Positions 41,342 through 49,890 of a stretch of DNA of 64,000 bases are shown here, piece after piece. The position numbers were made by a program, and so were the translations under genes. The stretch is taken from NCBI GenBank assembly GCA_965223355.1, contig CBDCWE010000003.1:1426001-1490000 (forward strand). Reading direction: 5' to 3'. This DNA comes from Tectiglobus sp965223355 (GTDB taxonomy: Bacteria; Pseudomonadota; Alphaproteobacteria; Rhizobiales; Hyphomicrobiaceae). The stretch's first letter is position 1, and the number at the start of each line of letters is the position of its first letter. Below the pieces are notes generated by a model. It ran no database searches. It had not been told where the DNA came from and saw only the letters and a program-made list of their open reading frames with translations.

Positions 41342-41884
41342 CTATCGGCAGGCGATGACAACACGCATCGTGACGGTGTTGTTGGTTTCGCTTTCTTCAC
41401 GAAAGACATTGCGCGGATCGACGGTGAGTCTGATCTGATACGCGCCATCACCGATCCGTACCGCCGACCCGCCAATGTCGAGAGGAACGCTGACGCTCTC
41501 GCCCGGGCGCATGGAGTTGACAAAGCGGTGAGCCGAACGCAGCGGCGGGCTTGTCTCAAGTTCGACCACAATCATCTCGCGGGTCGTAAAGATCTGTCCG
41601 CGACCGGTGCCGACGTTCTTGACAATTGCGGTGCCGATGATCAGTGGCGCGGTGCCGGAGCAATCTCCCGTGGCCTGCAATTCGGCGCGTTCGATGATGA
41701 GATCCGGGAGGTCTCTCGCCAGCACCGCCGAATGCAGCGCCGTGCCCAGTATCAGCGCTGCCAACCCTAAGCCCTTGCCGGTTGAGGCGCGGCCGCAGCG
41801 CCGGTCCGCTGTCGCGGGCGGCCGCCACCGCAGTGGCCGGTGCGCGTTGAGCGCCGTGCGGGAACGCGGTGTCGAGCAGCTCAT
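41342..41884 (-). CDS. Secreted or membrane-anchored CARDB-domain protein
   Basis: 180 residues. A basic N-terminus is followed by a hydrophobic signal segment (KGLGLAALILGTALHSAVLA, near 36-56) and one CARDB/APHP-like beta domain: DLIIERAELQATGDC, IGTAIVKNVGTGRGQIFTTR, PGESVSVPLDIGG, TVDPRNVFREESETNNTVTM. The SETNNT pattern is characteristic of CARDB. Probably a periplasmic or surface binding module; no enzyme domain is attached. The ATG overlaps the dapE stop by 4 bases (ATGA), so it is coupled to dapE although no functional link is obvious. The N-terminus is long for a signal peptide, so a later start is possible. Confidence 0.75.
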   Translation of the reverse strand: MSCSTPRSRTALNAHRPLRWRPPATADRRCGRASTGKGLGLAALILGTALHSAVLARDLPDLIIERAELQATGDCSGTAPLIIGTAIVKNVGTGRGQIFTTREMIVVELETSPPLRSAHRFVNSMRPGESVSVPLDIGGSAVRIGDGAYQIRLTVDPRNVFREESETNNTVTMRVVIACR

Positions 41885-43041
41885 TGTGCGAAATAGACCT
41901 CGATCATGCGCTCGTAAATGGCAGTCAGTCTGTGCAGGTCCGCGACCGCGACCCGTTCGTCGATCTGGTGGATCGTCTGGTTGACCAGCCCGAACTCGAT
42001 CACCGGGCAGTGCGCCTGGATGAACCGTGCATCCGACGTGCCGCCGCTGGTCGACAATTCCGGGACCCGCCCGGTCACATCGCGAACCGCCGTCGTCATG
42101 GCCTCGACCAACGCTCCCGGTTTGGTCAAAAACACATCACCGGTGCCGTGCAGCGATACCGAAATTCTGGCACCGGCGGCCTCGGCCTCGGCCGCACAGC
42201 GTTGCCTCAGCCAGGCCGCCATGGTGTTGCGGGACCAGTGATTGTTGAAGCGCACATTGAACGTTGCATGGGCCTCGGCCGGGATCACGTTGGCGGCCGT
42301 GTTCGGCACCGATACGATCGTCACTTGCAGGCTGGAGGGCTCGAATTCATCGCTACCCTGATCGAGCGGCGCGCTGCCGAGGCGATCGAGGATTGTAACC
42401 AGCTTTGGCACCGGATTGTCGGCCTTGTGGGGATAGGCAGCGTGGCCCTGGCGACCGTGAACCGTGAGCCGGCCGGTGAGGCTGCCGCGACGGCCGATCT
42501 TGATCATGTCGCCCAATTGATCCGGACAGGTCGGCTCGCCGACAATGCACGCATCCATGCGTTCGTCACGGTCGGCCATCCAGTTGAGCACCTTGACGGT
42601 GCCGTTGATCGATGGGCCTTCTTCGTCGCCCGTGATCAACAGCGACAACGATCCGCGCAATCCGCCATGCTTTTCAATCGCGCGCACTGCGGCGGCGACA
42701 AAACAGGCAATCGCGCCCTTCATGTCGACCGCACCGCGACCGTAAAGGAAGCCGTCGCGCTGTTCGGCGGCAAACGGCGGTACGGTCCAATCGCTATCCT
42801 TTCCGGGCGGAACGACGTCGGTATGGCCGGCAAAGCACAGGTTCGGTCCCTGCAGGCCGTAGCGGGCGTAGAGATTTTCGACGTCCGGTGTTCCGGCCTC
42901 GGTAAATGTCATGCGATGAACGTCAAAGCCATAGGGCTGGAGAACATTGTCGAGGAGAACCTGTGCGCCGCCCTCGTTCGGCGTGACCGACGGACAGCGG
43001 ATCAAGGCTTTGGCAAGGGAAACGGGGTCGTGGGCGTCCAT
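41881..43041 (-). CDS. dapE: Succinyl-diaminopimelate desuccinylase
   Basis: 386 residues of the M20 family. CFAGHTDVVPPGKDSDWTVPPF (Zn His and Asp), GRGAVDMKGAIACFVAAAVR, LITGDEEGPSINGTVKVLNW (catalytic Glu), GRQGHAAYPHKADNPV (dimerisation domain) and GGTSDARFIQAHCPVIEFG identify DapE rather than ArgE. It hydrolyses N-succinyl-L,L-diaminopimelate in lysine and meso-DAP synthesis. The upstream membrane-protein gene ends 5 bases before its start. It overlaps the downstream CARDB-type gene by 4 bases. Confidence 0.94.
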   Translation of the reverse strand: MDAHDPVSLAKALIRCPSVTPNEGGAQVLLDNVLQPYGFDVHRMTFTEAGTPDVENLYARYGLQGPNLCFAGHTDVVPPGKDSDWTVPPFAAEQRDGFLYGRGAVDMKGAIACFVAAAVRAIEKHGGLRGSLSLLITGDEEGPSINGTVKVLNWMADRDERMDACIVGEPTCPDQLGDMIKIGRRGSLTGRLTVHGRQGHAAYPHKADNPVPKLVTILDRLGSAPLDQGSDEFEPSSLQVTIVSVPNTAANVIPAEAHATFNVRFNNHWSRNTMAAWLRQRCAAEAEAAGARISVSLHGTGDVFLTKPGALVEAMTTAVRDVTGRVPELSTSGGTSDARFIQAHCPVIEFGLVNQTIHQIDERVAVADLHRLTAIYERMIEVYFAQ

Positions 43042-43046
43042 AAAAC

Positions 43047-43796
43047 TCAGGCTTCGTTCGCTGGAATGGGCGGTTGCTTGTGAAGGGCATGGATCGCCGC
43101 ATTGTCATCGGCCTGGATCAACGTGATCTTGTGCCAGACTTTGGCACTCAGATTGGCCGCCATCTGCTCAATCTCGGTGACGGTGCCGATCACCAGGCTG
43201 TCGCGGGAACTCTGCGCATAGAGGGTTGCAACCTTGGCGGTCAATGAAAACATCTCCGAACAATAGTCCAGATAGCGGACCAGCTCAAAGGGCGTCATCG
43301 TGCGGTTCGGCGAGGACGGTGTCCGGTGGGTCTGGTCCGAGGTCGCACTCGGGTCCTTGGTCAGCTGATGCATGTCGATGACGTGAACGATGGTGCGCAA
43401 TTCGTGAAGGTGGCCGACGGCGGACTGCCGTTTCCAGCGGCTTTCGAGCGTCGAGAGCAAGAACACGGCGGCGGCCACCAGGACGACAATGTTGAACAAC
43501 GCCTCAATGCCCTGGAGCACACCGAACAGATTGTCGGTGCTCTGCGTGGACGCGATGAGACTTGCGACATAGGCCAGTGCACCGATCCCGCCGATTAGGA
43601 CAACCGCGATACCGAGGCGCATCAACTGATTCGGCCGCGCGATGGCGCCGGCCCGCGCATGCGTATCACGGGCAACGGTTTCGAGTTCCTTGCAGACCTT
43701 GGCCAGGCCGGCTTCCGGAAACCGTTCCGAAATTCGCGCATGCAGCCGTGCCAACGTCCGCACGAGCTTGTCCGGGTCGAGTGATCTGTACGACAT
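43047..43796 (-). CDS. Two-helix membrane protein upstream of dapE
   Basis: 249 residues from the ATG at 43796 (MSYRSLDPDKLVRTLARLHA). Two hydrophobic helices lie near residues 59-80 (LGIAVVLIGGIGALAYVASLIA) and 93-113 (ALFNIVVLVAAAVFLLSTLE). A long cytoplasmic helical region follows. It is not assigned to a characterised family; similar proteins of unknown function lie next to dapE in related bacteria. The gene ends 5 bases before dapE, so the two are cotranscribed. An upstream frame to 43904 lacks a good ribosome site. Confidence 0.75.
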   Translation of the reverse strand: MSYRSLDPDKLVRTLARLHARISERFPEAGLAKVCKELETVARDTHARAGAIARPNQLMRLGIAVVLIGGIGALAYVASLIASTQSTDNLFGVLQGIEALFNIVVLVAAAVFLLSTLESRWKRQSAVGHLHELRTIVHVIDMHQLTKDPSATSDQTHRTPSSPNRTMTPFELVRYLDYCSEMFSLTAKVATLYAQSSRDSLVIGTVTEIEQMAANLSAKVWHKITLIQADDNAAIHALHKQPPIPANEA

Positions 43797-43988
43797 GGTG
43801 TCTATCTGAGTTCGGTTTGCAAGACCGTCAACACCATAGCTCGGCATCAGGCCTGAAATGTGGGCAATTTGCCGGTGCGGTGATTTTCGATGGCGACACA
43901 CCATCCGGCTTGCGGCTTGAAGAGCGGCAATGATCTGGTGTTCTGGATCAGACGCTTGATTCGCGGGTGGAACGCGTCAAGCGTCTGT

Positions 43989-44124
43989 TAGATCATCGTG
44001 CTTTAAGTTGGAACCGCTATTGCGGTTCCAACTTAAAGCACAAAGATGATCGCCACTTTAGAGGCGAGCAACTTTCTGCCTTTATTCGGGATCGTTCCGA
44101 TCCCGAATAAAGGCAGGTTGCTAG
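43989..44124 (+). repeat. Family A repeat, copy 4
   Basis: Full copy with two bases missing just before the terminal CTAG (44121-44124). Hairpin 1, the middle TCGCC/GGCGA stem and hairpin 2 are intact. It separates the divergent dapE unit from the DD-carboxypeptidase gene. Confidence 0.93.
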
Positions 44125-44261
44125 TCCGGAACACAAACAAGAGGTTGGGCCGTAAACTTGTAGATCCGGCAGCTGTTTGGTCGGTCGAGGAGGCGTGCGC
44201 GGTCGTGCGCTGTTGCGATCGCGATGTCAGGTATGTTTGGATAGACGCTGGAGGGTGTGGA

Positions 44262-45299
44262 ATGCGGGCGATTGCGGATCGGCAGCTGATGACGCTACGA
44301 CTATTGATTGGAGCGGCATTGCTACTATTCGGGGCCATTGGCGAACGTGCGTTTGCCGGTCCGACGCTGCTTTACGATCCCGTCAATGACAAAGTCCTGT
44401 TCGCCGAAGATGCCGACCAGCCATGGCACCCGGCATCCGTCACCAAAATCATGACAGCCTACGTCACGTTCGAAGCGATCAAGGCCGGCAAGTTCACCCT
44501 GCAGAGTAAAATCCCTTATTCCGAGCTCGCCAACAAAATGCCGGCGAGCAAAATCGGTCTCAAGGCGGGTTCGCAAATCACGATTGAATTCGCGTTGCGC
44601 GCACTGATCATAAAGTCTGCCAATGATATCGCCGTCGCACTGGCCGAGGCCGTGGGCGGGTCGCACGACGGATTTGTTGCGACGATGAACGCGACCGCCA
44701 AGCGGCTCGGCATGACGCGCACCAACTATGTCAATCCGAACGGACTGCCGTCGCCCGAACAGGTGACCACCGCCAGAGATCTGGCCCTGCTGACCAGGGC
44801 CGTGCTCAGCGATTACCCGGAGCACGCCGCCTACTGGGCCATGCCTCAGATGCAGGTCGGCAAACGCCGGCTAAGATCACACAATTCACTGTTGCGCCGG
44901 CTGCAGGGTGCCGACGGCATCAAAACCGGTTTCATTTGCGATTCCGGGTTCAATATCGTTGCCAGCGCGACACGTAACGGGCTCAGGCTGATTGCCGTCG
45001 TGCTCGGAGAAACGACACCGTCGGAACGCGCGGTTCGCGCCGGCAGTTTGTTGGAACATGGCTTTAACACATACGGCTGGAAGGTCTATTTCAACGCCCC
45101 CGCGCTCGCCGACCTGCCGCCTTCGACACCGAACCTTGCAGCAAAGAGCATTCGCACCTCAATTCCGATGGGGGCCTGCAATCCCCGCTACCGGCGCAGC
45201 CGCAGCCGACGCGTGCGCAAACGAAAGGCCGCAAAAGCAGCAAAGGTTCGGGCTCAGCGGCGGTCGCGCCCAACAAAGGTTCGATCCGCACGGCAATAG
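44262..45299 (+). CDS. D-alanyl-D-alanine carboxypeptidase (DacA/PBP5-like, S11)
   Basis: 345 residues. Signal peptide (LRLLIGAALLLFGAIGERAFA), then a class A-type serine peptidase: HPASVTKIMTAYV (SxxK nucleophile), IIKSANDIAVALAEAVGG (SxN) and GADGIKTGFICDSGFN (KTG). It removes the terminal D-Ala from peptidoglycan pentapeptides in the periplasm. The C-terminal 45 residues are very basic (RYRRSRSRRVRKRKAAKAAK), unlike the amphipathic anchor of PBP5, perhaps binding polyanions or the membrane. ATG 44262 is set by GGAGGG at 7 bases; the longer frame upstream runs into the family A repeat. Confidence 0.9.
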   Translation: MRAIADRQLMTLRLLIGAALLLFGAIGERAFAGPTLLYDPVNDKVLFAEDADQPWHPASVTKIMTAYVTFEAIKAGKFTLQSKIPYSELANKMPASKIGLKAGSQITIEFALRALIIKSANDIAVALAEAVGGSHDGFVATMNATAKRLGMTRTNYVNPNGLPSPEQVTTARDLALLTRAVLSDYPEHAAYWAMPQMQVGKRRLRSHNSLLRRLQGADGIKTGFICDSGFNIVASATRNGLRLIAVVLGETTPSERAVRAGSLLEHGFNTYGWKVYFNAPALADLPPSTPNLAAKSIRTSIPMGACNPRYRRSRSRRVRKRKAAKAAKVRAQRRSRPTKVRSARQ

Positions 45300-45341
45300 T
45301 TGGCCGCGATCGGCCCGCTCGAAAATGCGCGCACGGCGTGG

Positions 45342-45461
45342 TGCGTTAGCGAACCTCTGCATAAGTCCGAGGTCCAGGGGATGATCCCCTGGTCGGGGTG
45401 TTTGAGGGGCTGAAAGCCCCTCAAGGATCGCCGCAACGCGGCGATTGGTTAAGGGCCTAGG
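45342..45461 (-). repeat. Family B repeat, copy 6
   Basis: Inverted orientation: CCAGGGGA-TGA-TCCCCTGG, TTGAGGGGCT-GAA-AGCCCCTCAA and ATCGCCGC-AAC-GCGGCGAT. It ends at CTAG (45457-45460), which supplies the stop codon of the small membrane protein on the minus strand. Confidence 0.9.
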
Positions 45462-45642
45462 GTCGATTGTGGGGCGCGCCGCTGCCGAACACCAGCAGGA
45501 AAATCAACATGATCAGCATCGCCAGGGCAAAGGCGAGCTGGCGCGAGCGCAGCAAAAGCCAGGTCGTCAATGGCCGATCGGCCCTGGCCCGCTCCAGGAC
45601 CTCCTTGGCCGTCACGGGCCGGTCTTGGTCTGGATCGCTCAT
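45457..45642 (-). CDS. Small single-helix membrane protein
   Basis: 61 residues: polar N-terminus (MSDPDQDRPVTAKEVLERAR) and one membrane helix (LAFALAMLIMLIFLLVFG). GGAG lies 8 bases before the ATG at 45642. Another ATG at 45675 overlaps the stop of the LLM gene (ATGA) and would give 72 residues. Unknown function. The stop codon comes from the CTAG at the edge of a family B repeat. Confidence 0.6.
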   Translation of the reverse strand: MSDPDQDRPVTAKEVLERARADRPLTTWLLLRSRQLAFALAMLIMLIFLLVFGSGAPHNRP

Positions 45643-45671
45643 GCTTGCAACTCCGGGCGCCGGACGCGCGA

Positions 45672-46736
45672 TCATTGAAACGACGGCATGACGTTTTCGC
45701 CGAACAAACGCATCGAACGCGTGATCCGTTCATGGCTCATAAAGCCGTAGCTCATCTGACAAAGAATGTGTCGGACGCCAAGTTCGCCGAGTTCGCCGAT
45801 CTGCTCCTTGACGCGCTGCGCGGTGCCGTAGAAGGCGCCGCCGGCAAGTGCGAACTTCAGCGCTTCCTCGTCGCCGACCCGGCTGTCCGTCCACGGGTTC
45901 AGGAACACGTCATCGACCTTGAAATAGGACGGGTTCAGTGTTTGGCGTGCGTGCGTCATGTGGTGGCGAATGTGGAGCAGGGCTTGTGCGAGCTCGTCCT
46001 CGGCCTGGGCCTGACTTTCGGCCACGTGGACATAGCGCCAGATGCCGGCATCTGCGACAAGCGCTCTTTGCCGGCGTTCGTCGAGGCCGGATCTGGCAAG
46101 CCCTTCGGCGTAGGCAGCAAGGCGATCGCGCAAAACATCCGGGCCTAGGCGGACGGTCATGATCGGCACGCCGCGCTCGCCGCAGTGCGTGAACGAGGAC
46201 GGCGAAACCGCGCTATGGCGAATCGGCGGGTGTGGGCGCTGGAATGGGCGCGGGCGCAGTTCGGGCAGGCTCAGGTCATAGTAGCGGCCCTGATAGCTGA
46301 ACGGCGCCTTGGTCCACGCACCCTCGAGAATTTCGAGGCACTCCTGGAAGCGGGCGCGACTGTCGGAACTGTTGAGCCCGTAGCCGACGAATTCGTACTC
46401 GTTATAGATGGTGCCGCGGCCGACGCCGACGTCGAGGCGGCCCTTGCATAGGTTGTCGAGCAGCGCCAGTTGCGTGGCGACACGGATCGGATGGCGCAGT
46501 GCCATCTGGATGACCGCAAAGCCAATACGGATGCGTTCGGTGCACATGGCGAGCGCCGATGCAAACGGGATCGGATCACCGTAGACGCTTTCGCCGGTGA
46601 AGTTGTGCTCAGTCAGCCAGACGGCGTCAAAGCCAAGCTGTTCTGCCAGGCAGGCCTGCGCCAACTGCTGGTCGATCGCACGGCTGTCGGCCTCCGGTGA
46701 TGGCGAATGGTTGAGCGTCAGCCAACCGAATTTCAT
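45672..46736 (-). CDS. LLM class flavin-dependent oxidoreductase
   Basis: 354 residues starting MKFGWLTLNHSPSPEADSRA; GGGAGC lies 8 bases upstream of the ATG at 46736. Luciferase-like fold: LAEQLGFDAVWLTEHNF, RIRIGFAVIQMALRHPIRVATQLALLDNLCKGRLDVGVGRGT, and a C-terminal VKEQIGELGELGVRHILCQMS. It is similar in plan to the enzyme at 7807-8919 but too different to be a recent duplicate. Flavin-dependent monooxygenase or dehydrogenase, substrate unknown. It is followed by a small membrane-protein gene. Confidence 0.87.
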   Translation of the reverse strand: MKFGWLTLNHSPSPEADSRAIDQQLAQACLAEQLGFDAVWLTEHNFTGESVYGDPIPFASALAMCTERIRIGFAVIQMALRHPIRVATQLALLDNLCKGRLDVGVGRGTIYNEYEFVGYGLNSSDSRARFQECLEILEGAWTKAPFSYQGRYYDLSLPELRPRPFQRPHPPIRHSAVSPSSFTHCGERGVPIMTVRLGPDVLRDRLAAYAEGLARSGLDERRQRALVADAGIWRYVHVAESQAQAEDELAQALLHIRHHMTHARQTLNPSYFKVDDVFLNPWTDSRVGDEEALKFALAGGAFYGTAQRVKEQIGELGELGVRHILCQMSYGFMSHERITRSMRLFGENVMPSFQ

Positions 46737-47082
46737 GCTGTCAAGCTCCCTGGTCGGCCGGCCCTTGGCGCCAATCGCCACGATGTCTCGCAAGCCGGCC
46801 ACGGCCCAACCCTGATCAGTCCGGACGCATTGGTGCCGATTTGGCCGCGATTTGCAAGCCGCGGCGGTCAATCAGCGAATGACCAGGGGATACGAATGAC
46901 CAGGGGATACAACGTCGTTCGCCCGTACCGCTCGCCGACGCCGTTCGCCCAAGCCGGTCGTCATGGCGTCACGGCCGGACGGTACGTCGCCGCTGCGGTC
47001 GCGCCCGCCAGCCCATCGGCAAGGTTGCACGGCGCAACCGCGCCGAGACGGCGACAGGCGCGGTCACGCGCTGTCAGCGGCC
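46737..47082. other. Intergenic stretch with a 17-bp tandem repeat
   Basis: No gene is recognised in these 346 bases. GAATGACCAGGGGATAC occurs twice in tandem at 46877-46893 and 46894-46910. The stretch must carry the promoter of the LLM gene at its left end. The ORFs here have no family resemblance. Confidence 0.6.
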
Positions 47083-47523
47083 TCAATATTCCGACACATC
47101 GGAATGGGTCCTGAAGAAGCGCTTCTTGAGCCGCTCCATCTCCTGGGTTTTGTAGGCGCGTTTAATCAGCAGCTCGTAGTTGCGCTGCCATTGCATGTCG
47201 AGCTTGGCACCATGCGACAGCGACCGCATGCTGGCGATGTCGGGGTCGATCGTGCGCGAGCGCCGGGCATCGTCCCACAGATCATCCTTCTTCCACTCCG
47301 GCAGGCCGAGTTCCTTGAACGCATCCCACATCGAGCGCATTGTCGGCTCTTCATCCTCATCAAAAATGCTCGATGTTGAATAGCCGGTATAGAGACTGTC
47401 GGAGGTCAGGCTCATGCCCGACAGCTCCATGTCAGCGGCTTCTGCGAACTTTGCCGCGGCCTCTTTCGCCGCCAGTGGCGATGCCGCCGCGATGCCGAAA
47501 AATTTGCGTCTATTGACATCCAT
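47083..47523 (-). CDS. Protein with twin-arginine-like leader, unknown function
   Basis: 146 residues from the ATG at 47523, preceded by GAGGG. The N-terminus MDVNRRKFFGIAAASPLAAK resembles a Tat leader (RRKFF followed by a short hydrophobic stretch), although the hydrophobic core is brief. The rest is acidic/basic and helical (MWDAFKELGLPEWKKDDLWD, MRSLSHGAKLDMQWQRNYEL, ERLKKRFF). Not recognised. Such small proteins with Tat-like starts are common near phage or GTA genes, but no phage gene is here. No operon partner is close. Confidence 0.6.
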   Translation of the reverse strand: MDVNRRKFFGIAAASPLAAKEAAAKFAEAADMELSGMSLTSDSLYTGYSTSSIFDEDEEPTMRSMWDAFKELGLPEWKKDDLWDDARRSRTIDPDIASMRSLSHGAKLDMQWQRNYELLIKRAYKTQEMERLKKRFFRTHSDVSEY

Positions 47524-47909
47524 GGGCTTGACCCTCACTCGAAATGGCACGCCGACGCCGACACATGTCGCCGTGCACGCATTGCGGTTTGTCGAGAAAA
47601 GCCAGCCGGGGCGCGTTTAAGTTCCCTCATCCGCGGGCTGCACCTTGATCCAAGGCGGAGCCGCATCCACCGAGCGGCGCGGAGATTTTGTGGCCGGGAA
47701 CTGACTGACGGCTTTTGGGAAACCCCCATGCCCAATCTGGCGGACCGCGGCCAAACGGCAGCCGCCAGCAACCGGCATATGGCGATCAAATATGGCGATT
47801 TCGCGATTGGCGTGGCGCTGCGCACCACCAAAATCGATTAACGGCCCGGTTGCGCAAGGGAACCGTAACCGACTGGCAAGCGAGATGGTTCGCGCTCGAT
47901 CGCAAAGGC
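47524..47909. other. Intergenic stretch, no gene recognised
   Basis: 386 bases between the 3' end of the SDR gene and the Tat-leader gene, both on the minus strand. No reading frame has family resemblance. It must hold the promoter of the Tat-leader gene. ATATGGCGAT occurs twice near 47777-47801. Confidence 0.5.
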
Positions 47910-48674
47910 TCAGGCCAAACTCTGCATGTCGCCATCGACCGCGAAGGCCTGACCCGAGATTGTGTTGGCTCGCGGTGAAGCGAGGAACACGGCAAGATCT
48001 GCAAGTTGGCGTGGCGGGATCAAGCTTTTGATCGACGCGTTGGCCAGGACACGGTCCTGCATCTCGTCGAATGCGATATTGGCCGCGCGCGCCTTGGCAT
48101 CGATCACCTGGCGGATGCGCGTGCCGTCGACCGGGCCGGGCTGGATCGCGTTGCACCTTATCCCGTTCTCACCAAGCTCCATCGCCAACGTCTTGGTGAA
48201 GCCGACGACGCCCCATTTCGCGGCCGCGTAGGGCGCGCGCAACGGAAACCCAAAGCGACCCGCCGCCGAGGACAGATTGACAATCGACGGGTTCGCGCTG
48301 GCCTTGAGATATTTGACCGCAAGCCGGGTGACGTTGAACTGACCAGTAATGCAGACCGCAAGACAGTGATCCCAATCGTCCGGATCGATCTCGTCGATGC
48401 GCCCGGTCGGCCCCGCAATGCCGGCGTTGTTGATGAGACAATCGATGCCGCCGAGTTCGCGCACCGCATCATCGACCATGCCGGCGACCTGCGCGCGGTC
48501 GGCGACATCACACAACGACCACGTCACCCCGGTGAGCTTGTCGAGCGCCTCACGGTCGATATCGCAGGTGTGCACCTTGGCACCTTCGCCGATGAAAGCC
48601 CTGGTCATTTCGAGGCCGATGCCGGACGCGCCGGCCGTAATTAGAACGCGCAGATCCCTGACGCCAAGATCCAT
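47910..48674 (-). CDS. Short-chain dehydrogenase/reductase (classical SDR)
   Basis: 254 residues from the ATG at 48674, which follows GGAGG. ITAGASGIGLEMTRAF is the NAD(P) loop, CDVADRAQV the adenine-binding Asp, INNAGIAGP, NLSSAAGRFG (catalytic Ser), YAAAKWGVVGFTK (catalytic Tyr and Lys), and the C-terminal ANTISGQAFAVDGDMQSL. All catalytic residues are intact, unlike the SDR at 821-1603. CDIDR after strand 2 suggests NAD preference. Substrate unknown. Confidence 0.9.
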   Translation of the reverse strand: MDLGVRDLRVLITAGASGIGLEMTRAFIGEGAKVHTCDIDREALDKLTGVTWSLCDVADRAQVAGMVDDAVRELGGIDCLINNAGIAGPTGRIDEIDPDDWDHCLAVCITGQFNVTRLAVKYLKASANPSIVNLSSAAGRFGFPLRAPYAAAKWGVVGFTKTLAMELGENGIRCNAIQPGPVDGTRIRQVIDAKARAANIAFDEMQDRVLANASIKSLIPPRQLADLAVFLASPRANTISGQAFAVDGDMQSLA

Positions 48675-48741
48675 TGTTTGATCCTCCCCAGCCACCACAA
48701 CACGCCGTCCGCCCGCCACGGACGACGCAACAAATCTTCGA

Positions 48742-49365
48742 TCAGTCAGCGTGACGCACGGCTGCCGTCAGCACACCGGCGCTGATCAAAAAGCCGGCAC
48801 CAAGCCGGTTGATCAACCGCAACGCCGATTGGCTCGAAACGGCCTGCCGCAATTGCCCGGCAAGAACCGCCCAGATCGCAACGTTGATCGCCGCGAGCGT
48901 GACAAACGTCACTTCGAGAATTGCGAACTGCACGAACACAGGCCCTGCCGGATCAACGAACTGAGGCACGAACGCAACGAAGAACATGATGCTCTTCGGA
49001 TTGAGCGCCGTCACGACATAGGCGTTCCAGAACATCGACCAGGAAGTGCCAGCTTCGGCCTCGGGCAGAACTTCTGGAGCCGGTTTCGAGCGCCACAACT
49101 TGATGCCCAACCAGATCAGGTAGGCGGCGCCGAACAGCTTCAACACCATGAACAAGTTCGCTGATGTCGCCAGCACGGCGCCGGCGCCCAAAAGCGAGAC
49201 CGTCATTGCAGTGAGATCGCCAAGCGCAACGCCCGGTACCGTCGCCCAGCCCGTGTGTTTGCCGCGTCCAAGGGCATAACTGACGACCAACATCACGGTC
49301 GGTCCGGGGATCATCAACAACACCCAACTGGCCGCAACGAAGGCCAGCCACATCTCCAGTGACAT
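48742..49365 (-). CDS. LysE/RhtB family translocator
   Basis: 207 residues, about six membrane helices. WLAFVAASWVLLMIPGPTVMLVVSYALGRG is the diagnostic N-terminal motif (PGP), and GLKLFGAAYLIWLGIKLWRS, ALNPKSIMFFVAFVPQFVDP follow in order. LysE-family exporters move amino acids or homoserine lactones out of the cell. The start at 49365 has GGGAG; longer starts upstream are not conserved. Substrate unknown. Confidence 0.9.
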   Translation of the reverse strand: MSLEMWLAFVAASWVLLMIPGPTVMLVVSYALGRGKHTGWATVPGVALGDLTAMTVSLLGAGAVLATSANLFMVLKLFGAAYLIWLGIKLWRSKPAPEVLPEAEAGTSWSMFWNAYVVTALNPKSIMFFVAFVPQFVDPAGPVFVQFAILEVTFVTLAAINVAIWAVLAGQLRQAVSSQSALRLINRLGAGFLISAGVLTAAVRHAD

Positions 49366-49487
49366 TTGCCAACTCCCGATTTCGTTTCGCGCAGCAAAGA
49401 CAGAGACCGGCTTCGGTTGCAAGCCTCAAGCGTCGCACAGCCATCCGTGTTACCCTGCGACCAGTTTCAACGCGCACGAAGTTCACG

Positions 49488-49841
49488 ATGCGCCCTCGAG
49501 ATGTTGTCATCGCCTGAATTGAAGCCTTCAATCGTGGTAACGCTGACGAAATGGCGGAATTCTACAGTAAAGATGCGATAAATCATCAAGTTGCGCGCGA
49601 ACCCATCCAGGGAAGGGAAGAAATTCGCAAGATGTTTGCGGCTGACTTTCAGGCAGCCAAGATGACATGCATAAAAGAGAACTTATTCGAGGACGGCGAT
49701 TGGGCCATTCTCGAATGGCGCGACCCACTGGGATTACGAGGTTGCGGATTCTTTCGCATCCGTGATGAACTGATCGTTTTCCAGCGCGGCTACTGGGATA
49801 GACTGACTTTCTTGCGCCAGCACGGCTTGCCGCGCGATTAG
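49488..49841 (+). pseudogene. NTF2/SnoaL-like gene interrupted by an in-frame TGA
   Basis: From the ATG at 49488 the frame reads MRPRDVVIA, then TGA at 49515-49517, then IEAFNRGNADEMAEFYSKDA and on to 49841. In relatives the stop position is Trp (VxxWIEAFNRGD), so a TGG-to-TGA change is the simplest explanation. Downstream the domain is intact (HQVAREPIQGREEIRKMFAA, KENLFEDGDWAILEWRDPLG). A shortened protein could start at the ATG 49551 but would lack the first helix. Neighbouring genes use TGA as a normal stop, so recoding is unlikely. Confidence 0.75.
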
Positions 49842-49890
49842 CACATGCTAACGTGGCAGCGAGGAACAATGGTCAATTGAGGAGGAAAGC

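Noticed and set aside
47083..47523. A prophage
   Set aside because: Only one small protein vaguely suggests phage ancestry; no integrase, capsid or terminase gene is visible.
49515..49517. TGA read as tryptophan (alternative genetic code)
   Set aside because: TGA is an ordinary stop in many intact genes here (for example rpe and the BKACE gene), so a nonsense mutation is the simpler explanation.
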